Assembly (NCBI GenBank): GCA_963815495.1
Contig: CAWFGW010000031.1
Coordinates: forward strand, 62,001 to 126,000
Length of the DNA: 64,000 nucleotides
Direction: 5' to 3'
Source: CAWFGW01 sp963815495
GTDB taxonomy: Bacteria; Bacteroidota; Bacteroidia; Cytophagales; JAAEPT01
Within the stretch, counting starts at the first letter, position 1. Every line of letters begins with the position of its first letter. This document shows, in pieces, positions 56,051 through 64,000 of the stretch. The translations under genes and the position numbers were made by a program. The notes under the pieces were generated by a model, which did no database searches, had not been told where the DNA came from, and saw only the letters and a list, made by a program, of their open reading frames with translations.

Positions 56051-57363
56051 GAATCCATCAATGATTTAAGTAGAGCAAAATTCAGCTTTGATTTCTCTTT
56101 TGCTTTTTTAATATCTTCAATTAGTTGAGCCTTAACCTCTACTCTGTTTTCCCAACATTTTTTAACCTTATCCTTTAACTCACCACTGTTTTCCGGGCTT
56201 GCAACATATTCGAGCATACCAGCTTCTTGAGCAAATCCTTTTAGTTTATGAGCTTTGGGTTCATGCCCATAATCAATTACTACTGTTGGAACATGCTGAG
56301 AAAACCCTGCTACAGCTGCATGAATTCGACCACTTACCAACATGTCAAAACTGCTTATAATTGCTTTTGTATTCCATGCGTCATAAACATCGTCTAAGGA
56401 AAACAAATTTTCAATGCTAACATTGCCCCTTTTAAGAATAACGTCTTGCAACTGTTTCACGATTGGATAATCCCTACCATGTATTAATTTAAATTCATTA
56501 GGTGGTACTGGGAACCCATTTGAATGTGACATTACACATACATTAACACCTAATTTGTTAATCATATATTCTATTACTTCTGCAAATATTTCGTAATCCT
56601 TATCTTCTCTAGGCCATTTATCAAAAGGACCTTCTAGGAAATTCCAACCGCACAAAATAAATCCAACAAGAGGTTTTTGTGTAGTTAACAACTCATTTTC
56701 AGCTAATAGTTTTTGCTTGCTTTCACCTGCTGTTGGTTCAAAAAGAAATGCTGGACATGCCAAACTTTTTACATTGGAGATATCAAAGCCTTTTTCTTGT
56801 AATAAACCAACACTTATGGCTTCTCTATTGGTTACTAAATCAAAGTTTTTAAAAACTTCTTTTGCAAAGGGTAATACTACTTCGTTATTAAAGGGTCCTG
56901 GTGATCCTGCTATCATAACAGTTTTTTTATTTAGCAATTGTGCTACTCTGTCTTTACACAACCCCACTAAAAACCTATCTCCTCCCAAAAAATCAGCATT
57001 ATCACCCCAAATATCTCCACTAAAATCAATCACTAAATCACTACTCATCACCTCTTGGATAAACGGGGTTTCTTTTATCAAAAAACCTGTTTTATTATAA
57101 TAGGTAGCTATGGATAGTTCTTCTAATGCAAGTGAAAGATCATTATCATTCCACCCATAATATAAGTCCATTGGCAACACAGACACCCCCTCTTCCACAC
57201 AAAATCTTTCACTCATTTGGAAGGTTGTCTTTATTTTAACGTCCTCACCAAAATTGCTATACAATTCTCTAATCATAGGTTCCATAATGTAATAATTACC
57301 TATGTTCCCAAACTCCATTCTACCCCAATGCAGTGTGCATTGACCTATTATCAATATTGTCAT
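56047..57363 (-). CDS. polysaccharide pyruvyl transferase family protein
   Basis: A 438-residue protein of the CsaB / WcaK type, which adds pyruvate ketals to sugars from phosphoenolpyruvate. It has FGNIGNYYIMEPMIREL at the start, ISGDIWGDNADFLGG-type sequence (here DFSGDIWGDNADFLGG), and the C-terminal VSGRIHAAVAGFSQHVPTVVIDYGHEPKAHKL with the conserved His/Arg. It would give the glycan an extra negative charge. Confidence 0.85.
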   Translation of the reverse strand: MTILIIGQCTLHWGRMEFGNIGNYYIMEPMIRELYSNFGEDVKIKTTFQMSERFCVEEGVSVLPMDLYYGWNDNDLSLALEELSIATYYNKTGFLIKETPFIQEVMSSDLVIDFSGDIWGDNADFLGGDRFLVGLCKDRVAQLLNKKTVMIAGSPGPFNNEVVLPFAKEVFKNFDLVTNREAISVGLLQEKGFDISNVKSLACPAFLFEPTAGESKQKLLAENELLTTQKPLVGFILCGWNFLEGPFDKWPREDKDYEIFAEVIEYMINKLGVNVCVMSHSNGFPVPPNEFKLIHGRDYPIVKQLQDVILKRGNVSIENLFSLDDVYDAWNTKAIISSFDMLVSGRIHAAVAGFSQHVPTVVIDYGHEPKAHKLKGFAQEAGMLEYVASPENSGELKDKVKKCWENRVEVKAQLIEDIKKAKEKSKLNFALLKSLMDS

Positions 57364-57380
57364 ATCTCTTTTGTAATTAA

Positions 57381-58085
57381 TTAAATTAAAGAATACGCAC
57401 CTAATTTGGTCTTAATTTCATCCACAGAGTTAAACATCATAACATCTATTATAGACAACCAAGGCACAAACTCGTTATTAAATTGTATATACTTAATTTC
57501 ATCTGATTTGATGAAATTTAATTTTATTTTTTCCTTTTCAAAGACTGCTTTATCATACAAATCTATACCTCCTATGGCATTAATATATTGATTACCATTC
57601 AAGCTTTTCACAATACTTAAAACTTTTGCTTGCCCTTTTAACTCTTCGTGATTAATAGCTATATCGGAAGATATAATTAATGGAGTCTCTATTTCTAGAT
57701 AACTGTTAATTACAGTTAACGAATGGTATATGTACAAAAACAAATTAGATTCTTGATACAAGAAAATTTTTTCAATTATAGGGTAAACAGCATCAAAAAA
57801 TGGTGCTTTCAAATAGGTGTTTTTTATCTGCCTAAGAATTTTATTCACATGAACTTTGCTGTCTTCAGAAAGGTATCGGTCTCTAACGTCCAAATAATCT
57901 GAATCTTTCTTTAGGGGTAATGAAAACATTTTATCTACATTGTTAACTAATATTCTGTTTCTATGAAACCACCCTTTTTTAGAAAACTCAATATTATCGT
58001 ATAAGACAAACTTGTCTACTGAATTTATAAGCTGGAAATAACCAATATAAGGTAAAAAATACGGCTGCATTATACCTACTCTCAT
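57381..58085 (-). CDS. WbqC-family protein
   Basis: A 234-residue protein. The N-terminus MRVGIMQPYFLPYIGYFQLI and then NIEFSKKGWFHRNRILV match the WbqC-like family found in O-antigen and sugar-modification loci. Family members are linked to attachment of small groups, such as amino acids or acyl groups, to aminosugars. The ATG at 58085 fits the family start; an 11-residue in-frame extension to 58118 would overlap the aminotransferase gene and is not preferred. Confidence 0.85.
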   Translation of the reverse strand: MRVGIMQPYFLPYIGYFQLINSVDKFVLYDNIEFSKKGWFHRNRILVNNVDKMFSLPLKKDSDYLDVRDRYLSEDSKVHVNKILRQIKNTYLKAPFFDAVYPIIEKIFLYQESNLFLYIYHSLTVINSYLEIETPLIISSDIAINHEELKGQAKVLSIVKSLNGNQYINAIGGIDLYDKAVFEKEKIKLNFIKSDEIKYIQFNNEFVPWLSIIDVMMFNSVDEIKTKLGAYSLI

Positions 58086-58089
58086 ATTG

Positions 58090-59169
58090 TCAAGACAATG
58101 TTTTATTAATGACATCACAGATCAAGTCTAAATGTTTTTTTTCCAATTCATAATACATCGGTAAACAAAGTATTTGTTTTGATACCCTTTCCGCAACAGG
58201 TGTCTCTCTAAATTCAACATAATTTAGAGTGGACAACAATGGATAAAAATATCTTCTTGGAAAAATATCATGCTCATTTAAAGCTTTTACGACTTCCAAG
58301 CATTTTTTTTCAGACTCAAACTGTATAGGGAAATAAGAACAATTAAAGTCTACATTTTCATTTATAGCTATCTTTTTAATTGTCAAGGATTTTAAGTTAG
58401 ATGAATATGTCAAATAATCACTCTTCCTCTTTTGAATGATTTGATCAATATAATTTAAATTCACTAATCCCATTGCTGCATGAAACTCTGAGTTTTTACC
58501 ATTTACTCCAATACCGTCAAAAGTTTCTATTCCAGAATGCCCAAAGTTTCTTAACCGCAATATTCGAGACATTACTTCTTTGTTATTACTATAAACGCCC
58601 CCCCCTTCCGTTGTATGAAAAAGCTTTGTTGCGTGAAAACTTATAGTACTAATATCACCATATTCTAAAATAGATTTTCCTTTGTAAGTTGTTCCGTAAC
58701 AATGAGCTGCATCATAAATCACTTTTAAATGATGTTTTTTAGCTATTTGCTCAATTGCCTCTACATCACATGGATTACCATAAACATGTGTAGCTAATAT
58801 TGCTGTAGTTTTTGCAGTAATAGCTTTTTCAATTGCTAAAGGATCTATATTTAATGTTTTTGAATCGATATCTACAAAAATCGGTTTACAACTCTCCCAT
58901 ACAATACTAGATGTTGTCGCTACATAAGAAAAAGGTGTTGTGATTATTTCACCTTGTAAATCGAGTACCTTAATGGCAAATTGAATAGCTATAGTACCAT
59001 TTGATAAATACGAAAAGTTATCTAATCCTAAATGAGAAGCGATACCAATCTCTAATTGTTTTACAAGTGGTCCATTATTAGTCAACCAATTACGTTCCCA
59101 TATTTCAGAAACATAGTCTTGATATTCCTCTATTGGAGGTAAAAACGGCTTGGTTACAGGTATCATCAA
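58090..59169 (-). CDS. DegT/DnrJ/EryC1/StrS sugar aminotransferase
   Basis: A 359-residue PLP enzyme that aminates keto-sugars. Visible motifs are VTKPFLPPIEEY, THVYGNPCDVEAIEQIA, VIYDAAHCYG and the PLP-lysine segment ISFHATKLFHTTEGGGVY. It would make the amino sugar for the adjacent GNAT and WbqC proteins. No nucleotide-sugar dehydratase is in the window, so the keto-sugar donor must be made elsewhere. Confidence 0.92.
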   Translation of the reverse strand: MMIPVTKPFLPPIEEYQDYVSEIWERNWLTNNGPLVKQLEIGIASHLGLDNFSYLSNGTIAIQFAIKVLDLQGEIITTPFSYVATTSSIVWESCKPIFVDIDSKTLNIDPLAIEKAITAKTTAILATHVYGNPCDVEAIEQIAKKHHLKVIYDAAHCYGTTYKGKSILEYGDISTISFHATKLFHTTEGGGVYSNNKEVMSRILRLRNFGHSGIETFDGIGVNGKNSEFHAAMGLVNLNYIDQIIQKRKSDYLTYSSNLKSLTIKKIAINENVDFNCSYFPIQFESEKKCLEVVKALNEHDIFPRRYFYPLLSTLNYVEFRETPVAERVSKQILCLPMYYELEKKHLDLICDVINKTLS

Positions 59170-59176
59170 TTAATTT

Positions 59177-60922
59177 TTATTCTAGAAATATTCCTCCGTC
59201 TTCTACACGATATATTTTATCACAATATTTCAATGACGATAAGCGGTGGGCAATAATAACCATTGTAAGGTTATACTGATTTAATGACTCAATTGCTTCA
59301 GTTATTTCCTGTTCTGTTTTTTCATCTAGCGCAGATGTTGCCTCGTCAAAAAACAACACTTCAGCACCATGATACAAAGCACGAGCAATTCCAATACGTT
59401 GGCGCTGACCACCTGATACTTTAGACCCTCGCTCACCTATATTAGTATCTACTCCTTCCGGTAATTCCTCAATAAAATCTTTTAAGGAAGCTATTTTTAA
59501 TGTTTCATGCAATTTCGAATAGTCAATATCTTCCTTTTTAACACCAAAAGCGACATTCTCTGCAATGGAACCATCAATTAAAAATACATCTTGTCGTACA
59601 TAGCCTAATAAATTTTGCCAAGCATTTATATTTTCTTTTGTTAATTCTTTTCCGTCAATTTTAATACTCCCATAAGTGGGCTGCACAAAACCCAGAAGAA
59701 TATTCATTAACGTAGTTTTTCCAGAGCCAGATCGCCCAATGATACCAATAACCTCTCCTTTTTTGATTTCAACAGAAATTTTATCTAACAATGCTTCTGT
59801 TGCATCGGGAAACCGAAAAGATAAATCTGTAATATTTATTGTATCAAGAAATTGGATTTCATCTAGTTTATGTAACAAATTTACATCCTTATTTTCACTA
59901 ATCACTCTTTCTATTGAGTCAAGAGTATATTCGTAGGACTTCATGTTTATAACTGCCATCATTAACCGGTTTGCAGAAGGCACTATACGGTAGGCAGCCA
60001 AACCAAACACACCTAATAAGGTAATAATCGATTCGACACTTTGTAAAACAAAAACCCCATATAATAAAATAATAATTACCGTTCCAATCACAGTGATTTC
60101 CACTAAACGTAGTGGTATTACGTTTAACAAAGACATTTTAGTTTGCTTAATTTTTATTTCGTTGATTTTTTGTGAAAAAAGTGATTGGAATGAATTAAAT
60201 ACTCCTGAGATCGCTACATCTACATAGCCAAAAGACATTTCATATACAGGTTTAGTAATTTGAGGCATTAAGTCATTTATTTCTCTACTAGTTTTTTTTA
60301 TAAACGCAGCGTTGAAACGGTAAAAAACCATAAATACAGGGACAATAGTTAAAATTAAAACAACTATAATTTTCGGATCATAAATAGTAATTGAAATAAT
60401 AATTAAAAACATTACTATTATTTCATTCAAAAATTGAAAGATACCAGTATTCATCATTATAGTTAAGTTCTGAGGAATCCGGACTATGCTATTTTGTATT
60501 TTATTCGAGTTTTCATTATTAAAATAGAGTAATCCTTTTTGATAAGTATTCCAAAACATTTTACTGCTTAAGCATTCATATACCTCTCCAGAATAAAGCA
60601 TTTGCCGTTGGTTAACCCACAATCCAAAAATGTTTTTAATAATAATAATCAGTATAACACACGCACATATAAACACAACAAACCATTTGTCTTCACTAAA
60701 GCCCATTGTCTGATACAACCAGTCCAATTGTTTTTGTTGATGAATAAATCCTTCTTTTAATAATGCTGCTAACAAAGGAATTACTGCTGCTAAACCTAGT
60801 AAGTCGACAAAAGAATTAATGATCATTAAAATCAACTGAAAGATAGACTTTCTCTTGTAAGAATTGGGTAACAATTTAAAAATACGCGAAATACTTTTGT
60901 GTACTAGGTTGTTTTTGAACAT
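59177..60922 (-). CDS. ABC exporter, lipid-linked glycan flippase type
   Basis: A 581-residue half-transporter with about six transmembrane helices (1-330) and a complete nucleotide-binding domain: Walker A GRSGSGKTT, signature VSGGQRQRIGIARAL, Walker B VLFFDEATSALDE and the H-loop in VIIAHRLSSL. It resembles MsbA/PglK-like flippases. In this cluster it is a good candidate for moving the assembled, modified glycan-lipid across the inner membrane, in contrast to the degenerate ABC protein at 26-28 kb. Confidence 0.88.
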   Translation of the reverse strand: MFKNNLVHKSISRIFKLLPNSYKRKSIFQLILMIINSFVDLLGLAAVIPLLAALLKEGFIHQQKQLDWLYQTMGFSEDKWFVVFICACVILIIIIKNIFGLWVNQRQMLYSGEVYECLSSKMFWNTYQKGLLYFNNENSNKIQNSIVRIPQNLTIMMNTGIFQFLNEIIVMFLIIISITIYDPKIIVVLILTIVPVFMVFYRFNAAFIKKTSREINDLMPQITKPVYEMSFGYVDVAISGVFNSFQSLFSQKINEIKIKQTKMSLLNVIPLRLVEITVIGTVIIILLYGVFVLQSVESIITLLGVFGLAAYRIVPSANRLMMAVINMKSYEYTLDSIERVISENKDVNLLHKLDEIQFLDTINITDLSFRFPDATEALLDKISVEIKKGEVIGIIGRSGSGKTTLMNILLGFVQPTYGSIKIDGKELTKENINAWQNLLGYVRQDVFLIDGSIAENVAFGVKKEDIDYSKLHETLKIASLKDFIEELPEGVDTNIGERGSKVSGGQRQRIGIARALYHGAEVLFFDEATSALDEKTEQEITEAIESLNQYNLTMVIIAHRLSSLKYCDKIYRVEDGGIFLE

Positions 60923-60985
60923 TAGTAGCTAAATATGTGACAAATCTAATAGCTTATATTGGTATATCTAGTGAATCAACTTAGA

Positions 60986-62137
60986 TTAATTAATTACTTG
61001 GTTAATTAAATTAATGACTTGTGGTGCTGTTTTCTCTAAGGTGTAGTTGGCAGATTTTATTTGCAATTCGTTCCCTTGCTGAATTCTTAAATTTGGATTA
61101 TCAATGAGTTCCTCAATCCTTTTCACCATTTGATCGATATCTAAATAAGGAACTTGATTCTCAATAAATTCTGCACTTCCAACATTTTTGTCAAAACAAA
61201 TTATTGGTTTTCCTAACATAGCAGATTCAATACAAACTAAAGGAAACGGGTCTTCTCGTGAAGTCATTGCCAATACATCAAATGCATTCATATAGTCCCA
61301 AGGATTTGATTTGGGTCCTAATAAAATAATTTTTTCACCTAAGCCCCATGCTTCAATATCAAAATCATAAAATTTAGCTTCTCTAGAGTTTAAATCTCCT
61401 CCTAACCAAACAAAAATTAATTTTTTGTCTGGATTTTGCAGGATTACTTTACGCGCAGTAAAAAGAAAAAAATCAACACCTTTTCTCCAATGCATAGAAC
61501 CTACACCAGCTACAATTATAGTATCTGGTGCCACCCCTATTTCTTTTTTTATTTCTTCTTTAGACCGGTTAACAATTTGAGGCTCTACAAATTCATATAT
61601 CGTTTCAACTTTGGAAGCATCAACACCTATATTGTCGACAATGTTGTCTTTAACTATACCCGAACATGCAATGTACTTCGTTATAAATTTATCAGCTTCC
61701 GGTAGGTATCGCTTTGCACCGGATCTTTCCATTGAAGACCTTAATTCATGCAAGTGTAAAATTACTGGGATAGATTTCAACCCACCCATTCCTGCAATTA
61801 TTTTCGCAGTGTTGGCAGTATTTGCATAAATCAAGTCTGGGTTAGCATGCCCAATCTTTTTTAAGACTTGTCTTTTTAAAATACGCTCAAAATCAACCTT
61901 AACAACTTTGACTAAAAATTTTTTAAAAAAATAAAACACCCCAGTTTTTCTACTTGATTCCAAAATAAAGGTCTTTGCAATTTTCCTGAACTCTGGTTCT
62001 AAATCGCCACCTTTAAGAGCAATAATTTCACAACGATAATCGGTATATTTAGAAATCCAAGACATTAAATACAGCAACACCATTGGTGCCCCTGTTCTAC
62101 TTGCATCATGTGATATAAATAAGATTTTTTTTGACAT
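60986..62137 (-). CDS. GT4-family glycosyltransferase
   Basis: A 383-residue GT-B enzyme: ILFISHDASRTGAPMVLLYLM at the start (the ASRTGAP motif is typical), VPVILHLHELRS-like acceptor-side sequence, IIVAGVGSMHWRKGVDFFLF, and donor-site NAFDVLAMTSREDPFPLVCIESAMLGKPIICFDKNVGS with E-x7-E. It is separated by 144 bases from the next gene, a region with no gene. Confidence 0.88.
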   Translation of the reverse strand: MSKKILFISHDASRTGAPMVLLYLMSWISKYTDYRCEIIALKGGDLEPEFRKIAKTFILESSRKTGVFYFFKKFLVKVVKVDFERILKRQVLKKIGHANPDLIYANTANTAKIIAGMGGLKSIPVILHLHELRSSMERSGAKRYLPEADKFITKYIACSGIVKDNIVDNIGVDASKVETIYEFVEPQIVNRSKEEIKKEIGVAPDTIIVAGVGSMHWRKGVDFFLFTARKVILQNPDKKLIFVWLGGDLNSREAKFYDFDIEAWGLGEKIILLGPKSNPWDYMNAFDVLAMTSREDPFPLVCIESAMLGKPIICFDKNVGSAEFIENQVPYLDIDQMVKRIEELIDNPNLRIQQGNELQIKSANYTLEKTAPQVINLINQVIN

Positions 62138-62281
62138 TTGCTCAAACTATTAAATTCAACTTAACAAAGAGAAAAACACAGATTTGAAAACAATTTTTTA
62201 CCTCTATAAGATTATTGTATTGCTTTAACTCCCAATGTTTAACAGTGATCTTTATAGACTAAAGATTATTCAAATAAATTA

Positions 62282-63046
62282 TTAACTCAGCATTTTGGAC
62301 ACCACTTTCAAACATATTTTTTTGAATAAATTCCTTCTTGGCGTTTTATGGTAGGCAAAAGAAATTTTTTCTTTTAATCCTCGTTCTGCAACTACTTTTC
62401 TCACTAACTCCCTCCTGTTTTCATAGAAAGCATCTTTTCTTTGATTACTCACACCTAACACTGAAAAGTATGAGATAATTAAAGGAATATACTGTGTATG
62501 AATTTGGGTATTAAAAAAACATCGTAGATTAAATTCCCAATCGGCAAATATCGGATACTCTAAACTATACAAACCTACTTTTTCAAAAACTGTGGCACGA
62601 TAAAAAATGGCTTGATGATTAATGTTTCTTTCATCAAAATCATATTTTGAAAATTTCTTATGAAAATGTGACATTCGGTACATTTCTTTGAATATCACAT
62701 CACCGTAGATAATATCGTTATGTTTTAGTTCTTTCTGATGCGTAGAATTTAAAAGAGAAAGCACTTTTTCACCAAAAAAAACATCATCCGCACCAAGAAA
62801 AATAATCCAGTCACCTGTTGCCATTAACACTCCTTTGTTCATGGCATCATATATCCCTTTATCTGGTTCTGAAACCCATTTTAGGTGTGGGTATTTTTTT
62901 AGTATTGTAACTGTTTCATCGGTACTACCGCCATCTATTACAAGATGCTCTATATTTTTATAATCTTGATTTTTTACCGAGAGTATTACCTCCTCGATAA
63001 ACTTAGCAGAATTATACGATGGTGTGATAACTGAAACCTTCATCAA
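62282..63046 (-). CDS. GT2-family glycosyltransferase, WcaA-like
   Basis: A 254-residue GT-A enzyme with VSVITPSYNSAKFIEEVILSV, HLVIDGGSTDET and FLGADDVFFGEKV, which carries the metal-binding acidic pair near residue 87. The following YDFDERNINHQAIFYRATVF region is characteristic of the WcaA-like subfamily. It begins five bases after the KdsB-domain stop codon (63051) and is likely translated from the same transcript. Confidence 0.88.
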   Translation of the reverse strand: MMKVSVITPSYNSAKFIEEVILSVKNQDYKNIEHLVIDGGSTDETVTILKKYPHLKWVSEPDKGIYDAMNKGVLMATGDWIIFLGADDVFFGEKVLSLLNSTHQKELKHNDIIYGDVIFKEMYRMSHFHKKFSKYDFDERNINHQAIFYRATVFEKVGLYSLEYPIFADWEFNLRCFFNTQIHTQYIPLIISYFSVLGVSNQRKDAFYENRRELVRKVVAERGLKEKISFAYHKTPRRNLFKKICLKVVSKMLS

Positions 63047-63050
63047 GTCA

Positions 63051-64000
63051 TCATTTAGCTAAAAACGCTTCGACTTTTTTCACATCTTCTGGTACATCAA
63101 CTGCAATTGAATCACACGTTGTTGCTACCATTTTCACTTTATAACCTAAATCTAAATAGCGAAGAATTTCTATGTCTTCGTATTTCTCATTACGTGTTTT
63201 TTTATTAGCCGCAAAAACTTCCAAGGCTTGACGTGTAAATCCGTACACACAGACTTGCTTGTTATATATCGGCTGATCTGTTCCTTTTGCATAAGGAACC
63301 GGCAACCGTGACATATACATTAATTCTTCCTGTTGATTGATAATCACTTTAATGCTATTAGCAGAAGCAGGTTCGTCACTAGCATCCACTTTTTTATACA
63401 AATTATATGCAATGTAGTCGTCTCCGTGCTCTCTATAAGACTCCACAATGGCATCAATAGTTTGGGGGTCAATGACAGGTTCATCGCCTTGGATATTAAC
63501 ATACAGATCAAACTTATTAGACTTTGCTACTTCACTCACCCGATCCGTTCCTGTTAAACAATCTGTAGAAGTCATTACAACGTCCATACCTTCGCTTATG
63601 CAATAATCGACTATTTGTTGGTCGTCTGTAGCAACAACTAACTTGTTTAATTGCTTTGATTTTTTTGCTTGATCGTAAGTCCTTTTAATCATTGGTACAC
63701 CATTGATCAACGCCAGTGGTTTGCCTTCAAAACGCGATGATTTAAACCTAGCTGGTATCACACCACAAATTTTCAAAGGCATTTCTCTCATGAAAATAGA
63801 TGGTGTAAGAAAACTGATATCCAATTTTTCTGAAAATTTATTGAGCGCATCGCTGATAAATGAATTTTCTTTCAACATCAACTCCTTATCAAATACAGCG
63901 GCAGACAAGTCATAACTATATGTTTGCTCCGACTTTACATCGTAGCCATCTAAACCAGCTAACTGTACTTTTTCAGCCGCCAACTTAGATAAATAATTCA
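63051..64000 (-). CDS. aldolase-KdsB-like fusion protein, 5' end beyond window
   Basis: The frame is open to the window edge. The C-terminal about 245 residues are a CMP-Kdo-synthetase-type nucleotidyltransferase (CGVIPARFKSSRFEGKPL, VATDDQQIVDYC, NIQGDEPVIDPQTIDAIV, RNEKYEDIEILRYLDLGYKV). The first about 65 residues (KLAAEKVQLAGLDGYDVKSE, then ISFLTPS) resemble the tail of DRE-TIM/HMGL-type aldolase proteins of surface-sugar loci. No stop or strong start separates them, only MREMP codons. It is either one fused enzyme making and activating a Kdo-like sugar, or two genes read in the same frame. The KdsB domain is secure, the fusion likely. Confidence 0.75.
   Translation of the reverse strand, partial: NYLSKLAAEKVQLAGLDGYDVKSEQTYSYDLSAAVFDKELMLKENSFISDALNKFSEKLDISFLTPSIFMREMPLKICGVIPARFKSSRFEGKPLALINGVPMIKRTYDQAKKSKQLNKLVVATDDQQIVDYCISEGMDVVMTSTDCLTGTDRVSEVAKSNKFDLYVNIQGDEPVIDPQTIDAIVESYREHGDDYIAYNLYKKVDASDEPASANSIKVIINQQEELMYMSRLPVPYAKGTDQPIYNKQVCVYGFTRQALEVFAANKKTRNEKYEDIEILRYLDLGYKVKMVATTCDSIAVDVPEDVKKVEAFLAK

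Noticed and set aside
58086..58118. Longer WbqC-family start overlapping the aminotransferase gene
   Set aside because: The family begins at MRVGIMQPYF; the extension adds no recognisable sequence.

Overview
The window is AT-rich DNA from a member of the Bacteroidota, most likely a marine-type Flavobacteriales relative. The evidence is neighbouring PorU and PorV genes of the type IX secretion system (T9SS), a large T9SS-sorted surface protein, Bacteroidota-style TAnnTTTG promoter elements, a Bacteroidota-type malate dehydrogenase, and many SusD-free outer-membrane barrel and lipoprotein genes. No rRNA, tRNA, CRISPR array, insertion sequence or phage gene was recognised.

Layout. 0-4 kb: the end of an outer-membrane barrel gene, a low-molecular-weight tyrosine phosphatase, a 2-Cys peroxiredoxin, Kdo transferase (waaA) and rsgA. 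4-9.4 kb: a small glycan patch with a GT2 glycosyltransferase, a frameshifted asparagine synthetase, a Wzx-like flippase, a FemAB/GNAT-like protein and a FdtA-like cupin. 9.6-16 kb: mdh, then a compact operon of two MauG/MbnH-like di-heme peroxidases, two MbnP-like lipoproteins, a small Cys-rich protein and a putative outer-membrane transporter. Every gene of that operon carries at least one frameshift. 16-20 kb: a 1321-residue T9SS cargo protein. 20-28 kb: a PhzF-like enzyme, an MBOAT/SGNH acylation pair, and a TolC-HlyD-ABC export operon whose ATPase has lost its catalytic motifs. 28-38.7 kb: a DUF4268 protein, coiled-coil envelope proteins, mltG, adk, obgE, a large propeller-barrel protein, an FAD oxidoreductase, an MBL hydrolase and phosphatidylserine synthase. 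38.8-45 kb: porU, porV and an M16-like protein. 45-64 kb: a surface polysaccharide locus, almost all on the minus strand, with eight glycosyltransferase-type genes, two sulfotransferase-like genes, pyruvyl transferase, aminotransferase, WbqC and GNAT genes, an ABC flippase, and an apparent aldolase-KdsB fusion running off the window edge.

How the genes relate. The T9SS genes would export and anchor cargo such as the 16-20 kb protein, and in this phylum anchoring often depends on an A-type LPS, to which waaA and the polysaccharide genes may contribute. The peroxidase/MbnP operon looks like a copper- or metal-handling system in which the di-heme enzyme may oxidatively modify its lipoprotein partner.

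The most unusual signals are: (1) thirteen frameshifts restricted to three patches, twelve of them reading as one extra base, while all long and housekeeping genes are intact; (2) a 212-bp mosaic of several different period-7 repeats placed in frame inside a glycosyltransferase; (3) the degenerate ABC ATPase; (4) an intrinsic-terminator hairpin that doubles as the signal-peptide coding sequence of the first peroxidase; (5) the aldolase-KdsB fusion.
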